A stretch of 64,000 bases of DNA from Galerina marginata. Taxonomy: Eukaryota > Basidiomycota > Agaricomycetes > Agaricales > Galerinaceae. Shown here in pieces: positions 1 to 12,721 of the stretch. The DNA is taken from positions 1,984,001 to 2,048,000 of the forward strand of contig JAECYW010000008.1 of the NCBI GenBank assembly GCA_023014335.1, in the 5' to 3' direction. The first letter of the stretch is position 1, and every line of letters starts with the position of its first letter. A model generated the notes under the pieces. The model did not search any database. It worked only from the letters and a program-made list of their open reading frames with translations, and was not told the DNA's origin. Both the position numbers and the translations under genes were made by a program.

Positions 1-171
1 CCATTGTGTCAATGTCGCACCACTGCTAACGTTTTTTGTGGGAGGCCTTCACTGGCAACGGCAAATGATAAGTGTATTCCTCCAGTAAAAGGTCATCATG
101 TGAAACAAAGAGGAGGTCTTCGGGCTCCTTCGGGTCTGTGAGCCCATGTCTAGACAGTGTCAGTGCAAAGG

Positions 172-2754
172 TCAGGTTAATCCAAAGGTTACAACATACT
201 TATCATGGAGATGTTGCATTATAGTTGGCCGCTTATCCTCGTTGTGCATGTATTCCCAACAATGATCACACGTCCATCTCGGAGAGTAGTGATACCTTTC
301 ATAAAGCTTTTTTTCCTTTTCTTTGACTGAAGAAGTGTCATCTTGAGAAAGGACGGCCCATGGCTCGTTAACAACACTCGACGACATTCCTTTGTGATAA
401 CCACGAAGGCTGTGAATTATCTAGAATAGATGGTGCATTAGCGAAGCGAAATGTGAGGGATCCTGCAATAGAGCTCACAGCTGCCCGCCAATTGTACCCT
501 ACACAAAAAGTGATCTGCTTTCCCCCATCCCATTTGGACTGGGGGAGACAATGATTACAGCCGAATCGGAGGTTTGCCTCGTCCATTTCTGATGCCAATG
601 CCGTCCTAGGGTCAAACCCAGCCAAGCGAATGAGGGATCGCGCAACTTCTGCACCAGCAGGAACAAAATCAATTCTGACCTTACTAATAGATTTGTCAGA
701 AAAATATCTGCTCGGTAAACCTTCATCACGCGAAAGGCATTGGTGTGAAAGCAGGTCATCGAGGCCGACAAGGACAAAACGACCGCCATGACGGTTGGAA
801 TAGGAGTCAGACCACCCACGGCATTCAAACACGGAAGTTGCAAACTTTAAGGGGTCGATATCGTGCCACGACATTCCTGTTGATCCTTCTGGTTGGTAGA
901 CATCCATAGCAGCATCTTTTCGATTGCTTCCCGCGCTTAAGAGCCCTCGAAAATGTCTTAGTTTGCACTGCGCGTAAGAAGCCAGTATTTCCGGGAGAAT
1001 CCGAAAGAAGGGTTCGAAATCTGTGACTGAAATTTTCGCGTCGGATGGGGCGTTTATAAGAGGTGAAAATGGCTCGAAGTCGCAAAGATCGCATGTTCGA
1101 GGAAAGTAGTGGCATTGAGATGGTCGTAAAGACTTTTTATAGGTGTCGTAGAATGTATCCACAATTTGTCTTCGCTTGCACTTTGCATTGGCCAGGTCTT
1201 CTTCAGCCTTGATTCGTCTCTTTTCAGCGATCGCGGCCTCTAGGGTAGGGCGGATTCGTATCCAAACTGACAGAAACGAGCAAGGGAAGTTTATATCCTG
1301 TAAGAGAACACAATAGAGGAAGAGAATGTCGTACTGTTATCGGTGAGCTGCACTTTTGTGGCGAACTCTCTGGAATCCCGCACGGAGGCTATGTCCTCTT
1401 TTGTATATCCTAGCAGCATCAATTTTTTAGCTATGCTGTTCTCTCTGTGTCAGATCAAAGGTTACTGGCCGTGTGGGAATTAGCTCACTCTGAACGACGT
1501 TTTCCATTGAGAGCCTGGCTTTCCAAACTTCTTGTGTGCATTTCTCGACGACGTTCATCGATGACGTCATCAAGGCATCTTTCATTTGCATAGGCGTTCT
1601 ATAAGCATGGAAAAAATAACCAGTTTTTGGAACCTCTGTACTATCAACGAAACTGTACTTACCAAATGGATGTTGGCGATCAACTTTTTTCTCTCTTCCT
1701 TGAAAACATGAAGTCTCTTCTCCGCACCAGGCCGTCCTCGCTTAACGTCATTTTGAAAGGAGGTCAGAATATGAATCATATCATCTACATCTGGCGGCCA
1801 AAAGTATCGTATTGGACCTTTGAAAGGCCCACTCCAACGGCGACTCCCGGAGCGGCCTATATATGGAAAACAATGAGTTGGTCCATTAAAAAGTAGGGAT
1901 GAAAAAAAAAACATACTATCCGAGTAACAAACGAGCTCCAGAACAGATGGATCAACCCCACGGTACAAGCTATTAAATCTCGATTCGATAAATATACTGC
2001 GAAAAAATATACGTTTAATATGAGAGGAAATGAATAGAGACAGTGAGGACGCACTCCTTCCGACAGGATTTGCAGAGGCGACGCCTGAACAGGAAGTCGA
2101 CATGTTGAACATTTTTACCTCCACATTCCTGGGCAGATCGTAAGAATTAATCATGGACCTTTGAAATATACTTGCCTCGCAAGTATTGGAATAAAACAAG
2201 GCGGCCCAAGCAGGCTCCGATCTGTCGCTCGGACAATCTGGAAGAATTGAATCCCGGCGGGCGCTCTTCCAAACAGAAATAGCATTTTTGGTCATGAGCG
2301 TCGCTCTAAATAGCTTGCTTGTCCTTAATAAGCTGACGAGATCCTTTGACTGTAAGTGACCAAAAATCTGTTGAACCAAGTTAGGGATTAAAGAGCATCA
2401 AAGAAAGTTAGTCTCACTACTTACCTCATAGTGAATGTCAAGCGGCATCGTCTCCAAAAGACTGCCAAGGGCGTTCGAGTCACTGGGCTGTGTCCGGTTT
2501 GCAGCAGAGGTTCTCGCCTTCTTACGAGCCGGTGCAGCAGTGGATCGTGCAGCAGTGGATCTCCTGTTATTGTCTTCAAGTATGGAATCTTGTCAGCCTC
2601 AGCTGCGCGCAAACTGAATAAACGACAAACTAGCAGAATGGTCCACTTCCTCCGCCTCATGATCAGAGCCCGTAGAATATTCGTCGTCCGAGGAATCATT
2701 GACGACGCTGGCAATTATAGCCTTTGCTTTGACTTTTGCTGATCTCGGTGCCAT
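172..2754 (-). CDS. F-box domain protein with Cys-rich segment, agaric type
   Basis: Probable substrate-receptor subunit of an SCF ubiquitin ligase. The start ATG at 2752-2754 (MAPRSAKVKAKAI) leads into an acidic and basic tail, then an F-box near 2430-2260 (MPLDIHYE, splice, IFGHLQSKDLVSLLRTSKLF). After it comes a Cys-pair segment reading NTCE...ECGGKNVQ...RRRLCKSCRK around 2090-2190, the zinc-knuckle-like pattern seen behind the F-box in many agaric paralogues. The C-terminal part (172-1260) has a charged helix (EAAIAEKRRIKAEEDL) and ends in a CDHCWEYMHNED segment, again a Cys/His pair. Exons must be joined across several introns; one appears to be only about 42 nt and another seems to start with GC. 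The exon borders between 390 and 1640 are approximate and I did not verify every join. The target protein cannot be read from sequence. Confidence 0.72.
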
Positions 2755-2892
2755 GTCTGGTTGACTGACAAGCGTGGAGTCGGTGGACTACGGCATTCCC
2801 AGACATGTCCAGCTCTGGAAGTGCCCGAGATAAGATTAGATTGAATGTCACATTGGGTTCCCGTAACGCGAACGTGACAACTATTTTCTAAC
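2755..2892. promoter_or_regulatory. Short divergent intergenic region between F-box gene and MTR4
   Basis: Only 138 bp separate the two divergent start codons, so both genes must share or overlap their core promoters. I see no clear TATA box. The shared-promoter role is inferred from spacing alone. Confidence 0.4.
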
Positions 2893-5800
2893 ATGAACTC
2901 CAACGACCTCTTTTCATTCTTGGACGATGGCGCTGAAGACCACGAAGTCGAAAATGGGGATACCATGCACGTCGATTCCAACCTTCCTCCGTTGACTGCC
3001 CCGCAGAAACGGAAAGCTGATAGCCCTCCATTGGTTGAACCGAGGAATGCTCAACGGACAAATGGCCATGTTGCCGAAGATTCAATTAGCGATGCAGGTC
3101 CTTCCGCACCGAAAAAGTCAAGGGTTTCGTCACCAAAGCCTGTGGTACTGGATGATTTCGAGACCGAAGCCAAACGAGAGGTAGCGGCAAGCGCAGGGTT
3201 GACAGGCACAACAGCTGAAGCAGGTTCTCGCCTGGAACTCAGACATCAGGTGCGTGCTTTGTGATTTCAACCGCGGAATCGTACCCCAAAACATTATTAT
3301 AGGTGCGACATCAAGTAGCGGTCCCACCGGGTTATAATTACGTTCCAATCTCAAAACACGTCCCACCTGCAAAGCCTGATCGCGAATACAAGTTCGAACT
3401 CGACCCATTCCAAAAAGTGTCTGTTTACGCAATACAACGGAACGAAAGCGTTCTTGTCTCTGCCCATACTAGCGCTGGGAAGACTGTTGTAGCAGAATAT
3501 GCCATCGCCCAATGTCTGAATAGAAAACAGAGAGTTATTTACACAAGTCCTATCAAGGTTCTTATCCGTTTGAGTGTTTGAAGCGATAAGTTGTTTACAC
3601 GGTGATCTTTAGGCGTTGAGCAATCAAAAATATCGTGAAATGCTCGCTGAATTTGGTGATGTGGGCCTGATGACTGGAGATGTCACCATAAATCCGTCAG
3701 CAACATGTCTAGTGATGACTACTGAGGTAGATGAAACAATCTTACTCACTGCCTACCAAACCTCACACATTTTCTCCTTAGATTCTAAGGTCCATGTTAT
3801 ACCGAGGTTCAGAGATCATGCGCGAGGTTGCCTGGGTTATCTTCGATGAAATTCATTATATGCGTGACAAAGAACGTGGAGTTGTATGGGAGGAAACCAT
3901 CATTCTTCTTCCCCATACCGTCCGTTATGTCTTTCTTTCTGCCACTATCCCCAATGCCATGCAATTTGCAGAATGGATATGCAAATCACACGAACAACCA
4001 TGTCATGTTGTTTATACCGATTTCCGGCCAACGCCCCTTCAACATTATTTATTCCCTGCAGGAGGTGAAGGTATCTACCTAGTGGTCAACGAGAAGGGCG
4101 AGTTCCGGGAAGACAACTTTAGCAAAGCTATGGGGAAGCTTCAGGATAGCATGGGAGAAGACCCGGCAGACTCGAAGGGGGGCAAGGGCAGAAAAGGGAA
4201 GACAAAGAAAGGTGGAGAAAAGAAGGGTGAGTGCCGAAGTTTCCCTTAGTTCTATTGCCTTGCTGACACTTAGCTAGGTACCTCTGATATATCCAAAATA
4301 ATTAAAATGATCATGATGAAGAACTACAACCCTGTGATCGTTTTCTCCTTCAGCAAAAGAGAGTGCGAGGGTCTTGCTCTAACGTTATCAAAGTTCGAGT
4401 TCAATTCGACGGAAGAACAGGACCTTGTTTCTAGCATTTTCAACAACGCTATCGAGAACTTGGCGCAGGACGACCGACAATTGCCTCAAATTACGAACCT
4501 TCTTCCCCTCCTGCGTCGCGGTATCGGCATTCATCATGGTGGACTCCTTCCTATTCTTAAAGAAGTCATCGAAATTCTGTTCCAAGAAGGACTTATTAAG
4601 GTCCTGTTCGCAACAGAAACCTTTTCAATCGGTCTGAACATGCCTGCCAAAACCGTCGTTTTCACAGCAACGCGGAAATTTGACGGGCGTGAATTCCGCA
4701 ATATTTCCTCCGGAGAATACATCCAGATGTCGGGGAGAGCTGGAAGAAGAGGGTTGGACGACCGCGGTGTTGTTATCATGATGTGCGATGAGAAACTTGA
4801 ACCAACTGCCGCGAAAGAGATGGTCAAAGGAGAAGCAGATAGACTGGATTCGGCATTTCACTTGGGCTACAACATGGTTCTGAACTTGATGAAGGTCGAG
4901 GGTATCAGTCCGGAATACATGTTAGAACGCTGTTTCTTCCAGTTCCAAAGCAGCGCGGGAATACCCGCCCTAGAAAACGGTATGATAACATAACCTCTCT
5001 ATGTTCTTCTCCTTTCAATCATTTTTATTTCAGAACTAAAGGAAGAGGAGGAGGCTCGCAGTTCAACGATCATCCCCGACGAAACATTGGTATCGCAATA
5101 TTACGACTACCGGCACCAACTCGACCAAATGCTTGCAGACTTCCGAGAAGTCATCACACATCCTTCATATGCCCTCCCCTTCCTTCAACCTGGTCGACTC
5201 GTCAAGGTGAAACACCAAAAACTTGATTTCGGCTGGGGAGTAGTTATAAACTACGAAAAACGTCTGCAACCAAAAGTATGTTTCCTGTATACAACATTGT
5301 TTGACTTCAATTTAAGGTCTTTCTGCAGAATAAAATGGGTCCTAAGCCAGAAGAGCTACCTCCCCACGAGCAGTATATCGTAGATGTCCTTCTTAATTGC
5401 GCTCCAGGTGGGGCTGTTTCAAAAGAGCGAACCAACGTCGTTACACCGACTCCAGGCGGTGTGCAACCTTGTCCCCCTGGGCAGAAAGGAGTTCCATTAG
5501 TGGTCCCTGTTTTACTGTCGACGCTGGACGGGATTAGCCATCTCCGGATATACCTCCCCAAGGACATTCGTCAAGATCAAGCCCGAGAGACGGCGTGGAA
5601 AGGCGTGCTTGAAGTTCATCGTCGACTCCCAGACGGGGTCCCTCTGTTAGACCCTATAGACAATATGGGGATTAAGGACGACAAGTTCAAAGAATTGGTC
5701 AAGGTACTTTTATTTTCAGCTTTCTTTCCTTTTCGCTCTGACGCAGTGGTGACAGAAAATCGCGGCAATGGAACAAAAGATGTTCTCCAGTCCACTGCAC

Positions 5801-6618
5801 AACGACTCCAGGCTTCCTGAACTATATACGCTGTATTCAAAGAGAAAAGAGAGCCAGGAGCGAATTCGCTCCCTCAAGAAACGGATTCAGGCAACGCAGG
5901 ATGTCATGCAGCTAGAAGAGCTCAAGTGCCGCAAACGTGTCCTCCGTCGTCTCGCTTTCACCACTTCCGCTGATATCGTCGATATGAAAGGAAGAGTTGC
6001 CTGCGAGATCAGTTCAGGTGACGAACTACTGTTGACAGAACTCATCTTCAATGGAGTTTTCAACTCGCTGTCGCCTGAACAGTGCGCTGCACTTCTCAGT
6101 TGTTTCGTGTTCACAGAAAAGGTCAGTCATACACACTCACACCTTGCTCTCTGTTCAACATCATCGTTTATTCTGATAGAGTGAACAAGCCACGAAACTC
6201 AAAGAAGAGTTGGCTGCTCCTCTGCGCGTGATGCAAGAAATTGCGCGACGGATAGCCAAAGTCTCCAAAGAGTCCAAGTTAACTATTGACGAGGACGAAT
6301 ATGTTTCTTCATTCAAAGTCGAGCTCATGGACGCGGTTGTTCAATGGTGTCGCGGGGCATCCTTTTCCGAGATTTGCAAGGTCAGTACAATTGATTCTGA
6401 GCCTACAAGACCTAACGGGCTGATCATGTGTATAGCTTACCGACCAATTTGAGGGAAGTCTCATTCGTGTCTTCAGGCGGCTAGGCGAACTCCTCCGACA
6501 GATGGCCCAAGCAGCGAAAGTGATTGGAAATTCTGAACTCAAGGAAAAGTTCGAAAAAGCATCCGAGATGCTAGAGCGACCGAATTCCGTTATTTTTTGT
6601 TCATCTCTGTATCTGTAG
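2893..6618 (+). CDS. MTR4: ATP-dependent RNA helicase MTR4 (TRAMP/exosome helicase)
   Basis: Ski2-like DExH RNA helicase that unwinds RNA for the nuclear exosome, usually within the TRAMP complex. Ten exons join in frame to about 1,079 residues, close to yeast Mtr4 (1,073). After a variable N-terminus come motif I ([15 protein letters not shown]), motif Ia ([14 protein letters not shown]), the DEIH box ([15 protein letters not shown]), motif III (FLSATIPNA), the Mtr4/Ski2 signature [20 protein letters not shown], motif V ([18 protein letters not shown]) and motif VI ([15 protein letters not shown]). The arch/KOW-like middle carries [11 protein letters not shown]. The C-terminal helical DSHCT-type domain ends with [18 protein letters not shown]. 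All introns are short; checked joins include KK|GTSDISK, EN|ELKEEE and [12 protein letters not shown]. The gene appears complete and functional. Confidence 0.96.
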
Positions 6619-6900
6619 ACACCCTCCGATGTGTACACAAGTGTTGTATGTATGTATATCTATCTTGAAGTAACCCGTTAATGAGGCAATGATACATGTA
6701 TTGGGTGTGTTTATATGTTATACAGAAGTTGTCTTGTTTAATCGTACATAAACCAACGCCGTCGACGGTGCAGGCTAGAAAATCGGGGAATCTTTTCAGC
6801 TTGACCAGCGCCGCTGTCATTGGCTTGTTACCGTGGCTGCAATTTACTGGAATGTGAATCTACAAAATAAAAAAGAATAATAGTTAGAACAATGGTATGT

Positions 6901-8931
6901 TCATAACCTCCCAAGGAACTTGAATGCGAACCCGAGGTTGGCTCTGAACTTGACTGCCTCACTGGCGGGCTTGACCTTGAGAGGGGCGACTTTCGGGTGA
7001 CCGATCGCCGCTGCGATGCGATCCGAGAGACCTTGGTCAACAGCAGCCCACACCGACACTGCATGGATTACAGTCAGAAATGAAAACCTCTGTTGGACTT
7101 AGACCTACGTTGCCTAGCCTTGACTTCGGGGCTCTTGACGCCACTGAAATGACCAGAGACGTTCTTGACATAAGCCGCCCGCTGTTTGTCATCCCAAACC
7201 CTGCTCCACAAAGCGCGTGGCTGCTCGAAGTCGACTAATAAGATCAAGTCCCGTAAGTTAGATACAGAAGATGAAAGGAAATAGGAAATAAAACTCACGT
7301 TCGGTGATCTCGCTCAGATCTCTCCAGGCACCGCCAACGAAAGCCTCGTGCTGAGCGACACGGGCTTCATCACGAACGGTATGCTCAAGAGTAGCTTTCC
7401 TGCCAGCGTAGGTCAATGGCTGGATGCTACTCTGGTAGTTGGGGCGGCTGCCTTGAGAAATGAAAGTGGCAGGACCATCACGTTGGAAGTTGTTGATGGG
7501 GACGATAGGCGCATTGACAGGGAGTTGCTGATAGTTGACTCCGAGACGGTGGCGATGAGTGTCTGGGTACGAGAAAAGACGAGATTGGAGAACGGGGTCG
7601 GCAGAAGGCTCGATGTACGGGATAGCATGCGAGGGAGAGAAAGCGGCCTAAAAAATTAAGCTATTAGGGACCGTCAAAAAATGCCTCATGATGTTACCTA
7701 CCTGTTCGATTTCTGCGAAGTAATTTTGTGGGTTCTCGTTGAGGACGAACTTGCCGACGGGGCGCAGTGGGAAATCGGCATGTGGCCAGACCTTGGTGAG
7801 ATCAAGGACATTGTAACGGAAATCCTCAGCTTGCTTTGGAGTCATCGTTTGCTACCAGATAGGGTTAATCTATAATCCGGCAGTAAGGGTGAAGTTTGCG
7901 GACTCACGACATAGACAGTCCACGATGGGAACTTGCCCGACTCAATGGTGTTGAAAAGCGACTCAATACCATATTCTGGGTTCTCACCCGCAATACGTGT
8001 AGCAGTGTCAACATCGAGAGTCTGGGAGAGATAACCGGCTATTTTCAGCAACCGGAAGTTGGGTGAGAGGCCGTGGTTAATTATCATACCTTGAAGCCGC
8101 CATCAGCACGGAGATGAAGCTGGGTGTACACGAAACTTCCATCGTCTTTGAGCCACTTGTAAGTGTGTCCAGAATAACCGTGCATATTGTGATATCCATC
8201 AGGAGTTCCGCGGTCAGAGAAAAGAATCATAATCTGATGGATAGATTCTGGGTTTTGCGAGAGATAATCCTGTGAAGGTGTAAGCTGGTTGTCAACAGCG
8301 TCAGGAGGTTCTACGTAAACACACCCAGAACATATCCGCATCTTTCAAGTGAGACTGGGGATTCCTCTTTTGGGTATGGATGAAATGAGGGAACTTTGCG
8401 GGGTCACGGATGAAAAAGACTGGGGTGTTGTTAAACACCCAGTCCCAGTTACCCTCGTCGGTCCTCAGCTTAATCGCAAATCCACGAGGGTCGCGAGCAG
8501 TATCGGCAGATCCAGACTCGCCTCCGACGGTGGAGAAGCGGACGGTAGCACGAACTTTCTTGCCAACAGACCCAAGAAGGGGCTGGGAAGTGAGATCGCT
8601 CAAGTCATGGGTAACCTCGAAGTAGCCGTGGGCACCAGCGCCTTTGGCGTGCACCTAAGAAGAAGAGTTATGCATGTCGGACAAGCTTTAATTGAGGATC
8701 GAGACTTACGACACGCTCAGGAATACGTTCACGATCGAAGTGGGCAAGGAGGTCGATGTGGTGGAAGTCTTCATGAAAGCATGAATAATCATTGATCGCG
8801 ATCAGGGGCCGATAAATGAATGCTCACCCTGAAGGAGGAGCGGGCCATTGATGCCGGCACGTTGAGCAGCATACGGCTCAGAGACAGGGGCACCGTTGGA
8901 GGTAGTATAAACTGGAGCGTCGTTGGCCATT
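6901..8931 (-). CDS. Catalase (monofunctional haem catalase, small-subunit type)
   Basis: Breaks hydrogen peroxide down to water and oxygen. The start is [20 protein letters not shown] at 8931. The distal catalytic His lies in [20 protein letters not shown], followed by [51 protein letters not shown] and [12 protein letters not shown]. The proximal haem-ligand motif [18 protein letters not shown] is present near 7540-7590. The protein ends [13 protein letters not shown]...FKFLGRL and stops at 6901-6903. Length is about 500 residues, so it lacks the C-terminal flavodoxin-like extension of large-subunit catalases. No N-terminal signal peptide is visible; the last three residues, GRL, are not a canonical peroxisomal SKL signal. 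At least six short introns interrupt it. Confidence 0.95.
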
Positions 8932-9564
8932 TCTTGGAGTTGAGAGTTGGGGCTCAGAAAGAGAAGGTGGGCATGCAAGAATGAAGGGAAACGGTTTATA
9001 TACCCGACCAATGTAGATCTACAAGACCACGTGACCGAGGCTGATCTGTAATAATCGGTGTGTCTCCATTGGTTCATTGGTTCTGCCCGCTCCCTTTTCA
9101 ATCCCATGGTGATCCTTCTTGTGCCATCGATAGGTCTAGATAACACCCACCGTGTAAACTCAGCGAGCTGCCTGTACCCGAGGTTTAGAGTTACACAGCC
9201 TCTTCTACTTATCTTATTTCTCAAGGATGTGGAGGGGGACAATAGATCGTTCTCGAATGTACCATGCTCTCACCTTCTCAATCAGCTGACGCTTACTGAT
9301 GTACCCTCATTCTTCACAATACAGATACAATATGGCGCGTGTTTGCTCTCAAAACGTCCTATGACTTCTTTTTAGCTGATCCGGCCGCCATTCTTGTTCC
9401 CTTGGGAGCTTTGGGAGCTTTAACTGCTTGATTCATGGCTCGGAGGGCGGAGAGTATAAGTACGAGCCACCAGTGCTTTGGTACTTGATGTTATGAAGAC
9501 CTTTCTTCCGATTCGTGTTAAAAACTTCAAATCAATATCACTAATACTTGCAGGAATGCGGGGA
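8932..9564. other. Intergenic region upstream of catalase
   Basis: About 630 bp holding the catalase promoter (minus orientation). Reading frames here are short and look like noise. A minor direct repeat (gggagcttt twice) sits near 9404-9421. I see no gene. Confidence 0.4.
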
Positions 9565-9933
9565 TCATCTAAATAGGACCCGATCGAGCAACGCCTTAAC
9601 CGTTTCATTTACGGCAAAGCCGAGACCAGTCTGGCCAGCGAGTGCAACTCCGCAATATTCTAACGTCCCTCCCCATACCCCACGACATACCCCACGAACT
9701 AAAATGCTTCCGCTGATCGCCTTGGCGGCATTTCCATTTCCGATCGGACGTATGCAATTCCAAATTGTAAACGCTGATGCACATTGCAGATGTTTTACCT
9801 TTGTCCTTTGAATCCGTTGTTTGCGGCATGGTCTGGCGCATGCGATCGACTAGATAACAGAGTGTACCATTTTTCTGGGCCACAACTCCGATCTGCCAGC
9901 TGGTGCAGAGTGGATTCACTTCACCTGTCTCCA
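9565..9933 (-). CDS. Unrecognised short reading frame
   Basis: Not recognised. Reading leftwards to a stop at 9565-9567 gives a glycine-rich hydrophobic stretch, GSILVRGVCRGVWGGTLEY then GVALAGQTGLGFAVNE, ending KALLDRVLFR. The composition could suit a small membrane-associated protein. The upstream part needs either an intron of about 25 nt, which is too short for a fungus, or a different frame. It may be the last exon of an unresolved gene or simply non-coding. Confidence 0.2.
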
Positions 9934-10064
9934 TCGATATTCAATTACTCTGTTCTAAAATTGTCCTTTCAATCCATTATGCTGTCGTAAGTCTTAAAGT
10001 TCAATGCGACATTCAAAATTTCGAAATGTGTCCAGAAGGTTACATTTTAAACGACTACCGTCTT

Positions 10065-10505
10065 TCACCCAGATTCCTGTAGTCTTAGGTTATCGCCATT
10101 GTTTATTATTTCAAGGAGCAAAGGTCTACAAGCTCTTATTAAATAAGAAAATTCATTATCAAACCTGGAGTCACTTACTCGGAGCTCGGTGACGGTTATG
10201 CGCTTCTCCAAATTCCACGAATAACCATATCTTCGGCCGAAGTAATAGACTTTAACATCGCTTTCACCAGGCTCTAAAGTCAGTGCTATTTTAGAGAAAT
10301 GGAGCCATCTGACCCAATATTGAGTTGGTACTGAAACGATGCTAATATCGCCCATGTGGCCTAGGATTTGCACCTTGGTAGATGTGCGCCACACAGAGTG
10401 TCCAAAATAGGCAACAGGACTCTTTTCAGGGGTTAAGGCACGTCTAGAAAGGGGTCTGTCTTCAAAACTCATTGGGACATAGGACAACACTTGAATCACT
10501 TGCAT
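10065..10505 (-). CDS. Hypothetical protein, unrecognised
   Basis: A 146-codon frame that could be a complete small protein or the last exon of a gene starting near 10690 or 10885. It reads MSFEDRPLSRRALTPEKSPV, then VAYFGHSVWRTSTKVQIL and ALTLEPGESDVKVYYFGRR, suggesting a beta-rich fold. A segment with gtaagt at one end and ctacag at the other (about 10079-10183) could be an intron. It is a multiple of three and free of stops, so both the spliced and unspliced forms end in ESG. The minus-strand sequence near 10870 holds a TATA-like tatatata. I cannot assign a family. Confidence 0.3.
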   Translation of the reverse strand: MQVIQVLSYVPMSFEDRPLSRRALTPEKSPVAYFGHSVWRTSTKVQILGHMGDISIVSVPTQYWVRWLHFSKIALTLEPGESDVKVYYFGRRYGYSWNLEKRITVTELRVSDSRFDNEFSYLIRACRPLLLEIINNGDNLRLQESG

Positions 10506-10885
10506 TATTCATCTCTTCCAGGGTTTGGTGGTACACTTGTTGGTCTTCCGCGGTTTTGACTTGCGAAGCTTACTGCACTGCCCTCGTTCTCTGGACAATT
10601 GTTGATACCGGCGTCGGTGCTCATCATCTGGGATTCTGGTAAGTACAGTAAAGGTAAAGGGTTGTGAAAGTCACTGCGAGACATGATTAAGGTAGAAAAT
10701 GTTAGGGCAAAATGTTTTCTACACCGGCCGTACTCTCCGTGTATGCGTCGTCGTTTTGCATTAACTTCGCTTTGAAAACTGAGCGGTCTGTTTCCAACGG
10801 GTCCAGCTGCACGGCCCAGCTGTTTCATATCGGCCCCCGCGAAGTCGTCGCCGCGTCCTCTATATATAAAGACCCCATTTTCCAT

Positions 10886-11419
10886 TTTCTCACCTTGGGC
10901 TTTTTTCTAACATAGTACTTTCTATCGACTTGTACATTTTCCACACATCAAACTATTCCGTTAATTCAAGGGTGTGCATCTCTCGCGGTGGCTGCTGCGG
11001 ATATGTGCCCTGTGTCTACTATGACTGGTGATACGTAGCTTTGGCGCCCAACCAAGGTATGTATATTCCATTTTATTACGGCGGGTACAAGAAAAGCTGG
11101 GCGGATTCAATTAGGAGGGCACCAGCAACTTGAAGTGCTAATAATGTAAAAGTACAACCGCGCTTACTGTCGACCATTTTAAGAACTGAGATCTTGAGAG
11201 ACCAAATGCCAGTGTTTCAACTTGAATGGCATTTGCATTGGTTTTTGGTTACCCCATAGTACTTGCTGTGGTGATCGGGACTACTTCGCCGTGCCGGCGG
11301 TCGCCGGACGATGGTGCTATCCCTTTAGATCCAAACAAAGCATCATTAGCACTCCTGACGAGGCTCAATTAAGGCATCGTCCTCGACCACCGTCTCCAAT
11401 CCATTCATCCAATATAACC
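10886..11419. other. Intergenic region upstream of V-ATPase subunit E
   Basis: About 530 bp between the weak minus-strand frames and the V-ATPase E gene. It presumably holds the V-ATPase promoter. No convincing gene was seen; a short ATG frame at 11222 runs in phase into the start region but is not conserved-looking. Confidence 0.35.
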
Positions 11420-12401
11420 ATGGCGTCTCGCGCACTGAACGACGAGGAAGTCCTCAGCGAAATGAACAAGATGGTAGATATCGATTACTTGGGCTATGGA
11501 ATGATCTAGCCTGTCGCCATGTACCGTCCTAATCACATCGTCATTCCGTTATCTAGGTAGCGTTCATCAAGCAGGAGGCTCTGGAGAAGGCGCGTGAGAT
11601 CAAGGTGAAAGCCGACGAAGAGTTCGCCATTGAGAAGGTATGAAGTCGGCGCATCCGAACAGACGATGTCGTTGAGTTTTGGAATAGGCTAAGCTCGTCA
11701 GGCAAGAGCAGCAAGCAATTGACGCCCAATTCGAGAAGAAACGCAAAGCTGCTGAGGTTGCGCAGAAGATGTACGTCCTTAACTCTCTGCATTCGCGTTA
11801 ACATACTAATTGTTCTTATCCCCGCGTCGCGATACAGCGCTCAATCCACAATTACGAATAAGTCTCGTCTAAAACTCCTTCACAAACGCGAAGAAGTTCT
11901 ACAGCAGATCTTCCAAGCCGTCCGAGAACCAGGCTCCCCGTTATACGAGACGAACAACTATGTGCAATTCTTGCAAGGCATCATAACCGAATCATTCCTC
12001 TTCATTCTCGAGCCGAGCGTCACAATCTACAGTCGGAAGTCAGACGTCGAGGTGGTAAAGAAAGCTGCGGAAGGCGCGGTCAAGGGATACAAGAATATTA
12101 GTGGACGCGATGTCTCATTTGAAGTTGTTGGCTCTATCGCTGATGATGCGTTCGTGACCATCTGGTGTTACAATTTACTATGCTGATTTTTTGATCAGGA
12201 GCCAAGGAGGCGTGAAACTTACAAGTGGCACTGGGCGAATCACTCTAGATAACACGATGGAGGAGCGACTTCGGCTTCTTGAAGATCAAGTGAGTTGTGG
12301 TGATTTTTTTGAACTTACTCGCTAATACAATTGTCTAGATGCTACCTGAGATTCGAGCAAATTTGTTTGGAAAGAATCCGAACCGGAAATTCTACACATA
12401 G
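11420..12401 (+). CDS. VMA4: V-type proton ATPase subunit E
   Basis: Peripheral-stalk subunit of the vacuolar H+-ATPase, linking the cytosolic V1 head to the membrane sector. The start is MASRALNDEEVLSEMNKM at 11420. Exons then give VAFIKQEALEKAREIKVKAD, EEFAIEK, AKLVRQEQQAIDAQFEKKRK, a long helical region typical of the E/G stalk, and LKLLHKREEVLQQIFQAVRE. The globular C-terminal part ends GGVKLTSGTGRITLDNTMEE and NLFGKNPNRKFYT. The length (about 225 residues) and final RKFYT-like end fit the family. Five short introns are needed. The join around 12150-12200 was not fully checked. Confidence 0.93.
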
Positions 12402-12637
12402 TGTGGGCTCTTGGGTTGTGTTCAGGATTTTTGACTCAATACCTTCCCGAACCTCTGTGCAGTAATAATTCGAAATATTATATGTTCGACCTAATTGAGT
12501 TCTCACTGTGCGGAGTTTGGCTGCGTCTCGCATAATAAAATGAACCTATATGGGGCCAGGTTGAATTCACCATTTGTGAATGAGCAAGATGTGTTACTTT
12601 CTAAAAAGTAAAAAAAATTTAATCTTACTCCACTATT

Positions 12638-12721
12638 GCATTAAGAGGGAATCGAACCCCCGGCGGGTCGAGCTTGTGACTCGAATGGCAACGACCCAGG
12701 TTACCACTACCCCATTAATGC
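12638..12721 (-). tRNA. tRNA-Gly(GCC) with anticodon-loop intron
   Basis: Read on the minus strand, the 7-bp acceptor stem is GCATTAA/TTAATGC and the T-loop is ttcgatt closed by ggggg/ccctc. The D-loop contains agtggta and the anticodon loop is TTGCCAT, with GCC at 12687-12689. A 14-nt intron follows position 37 and mature length is 70 nt before CCA addition. The ACGTTGCCAT-type loop matches fungal glycine tRNAs. Two further copies lie in this window. Confidence 0.92.
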
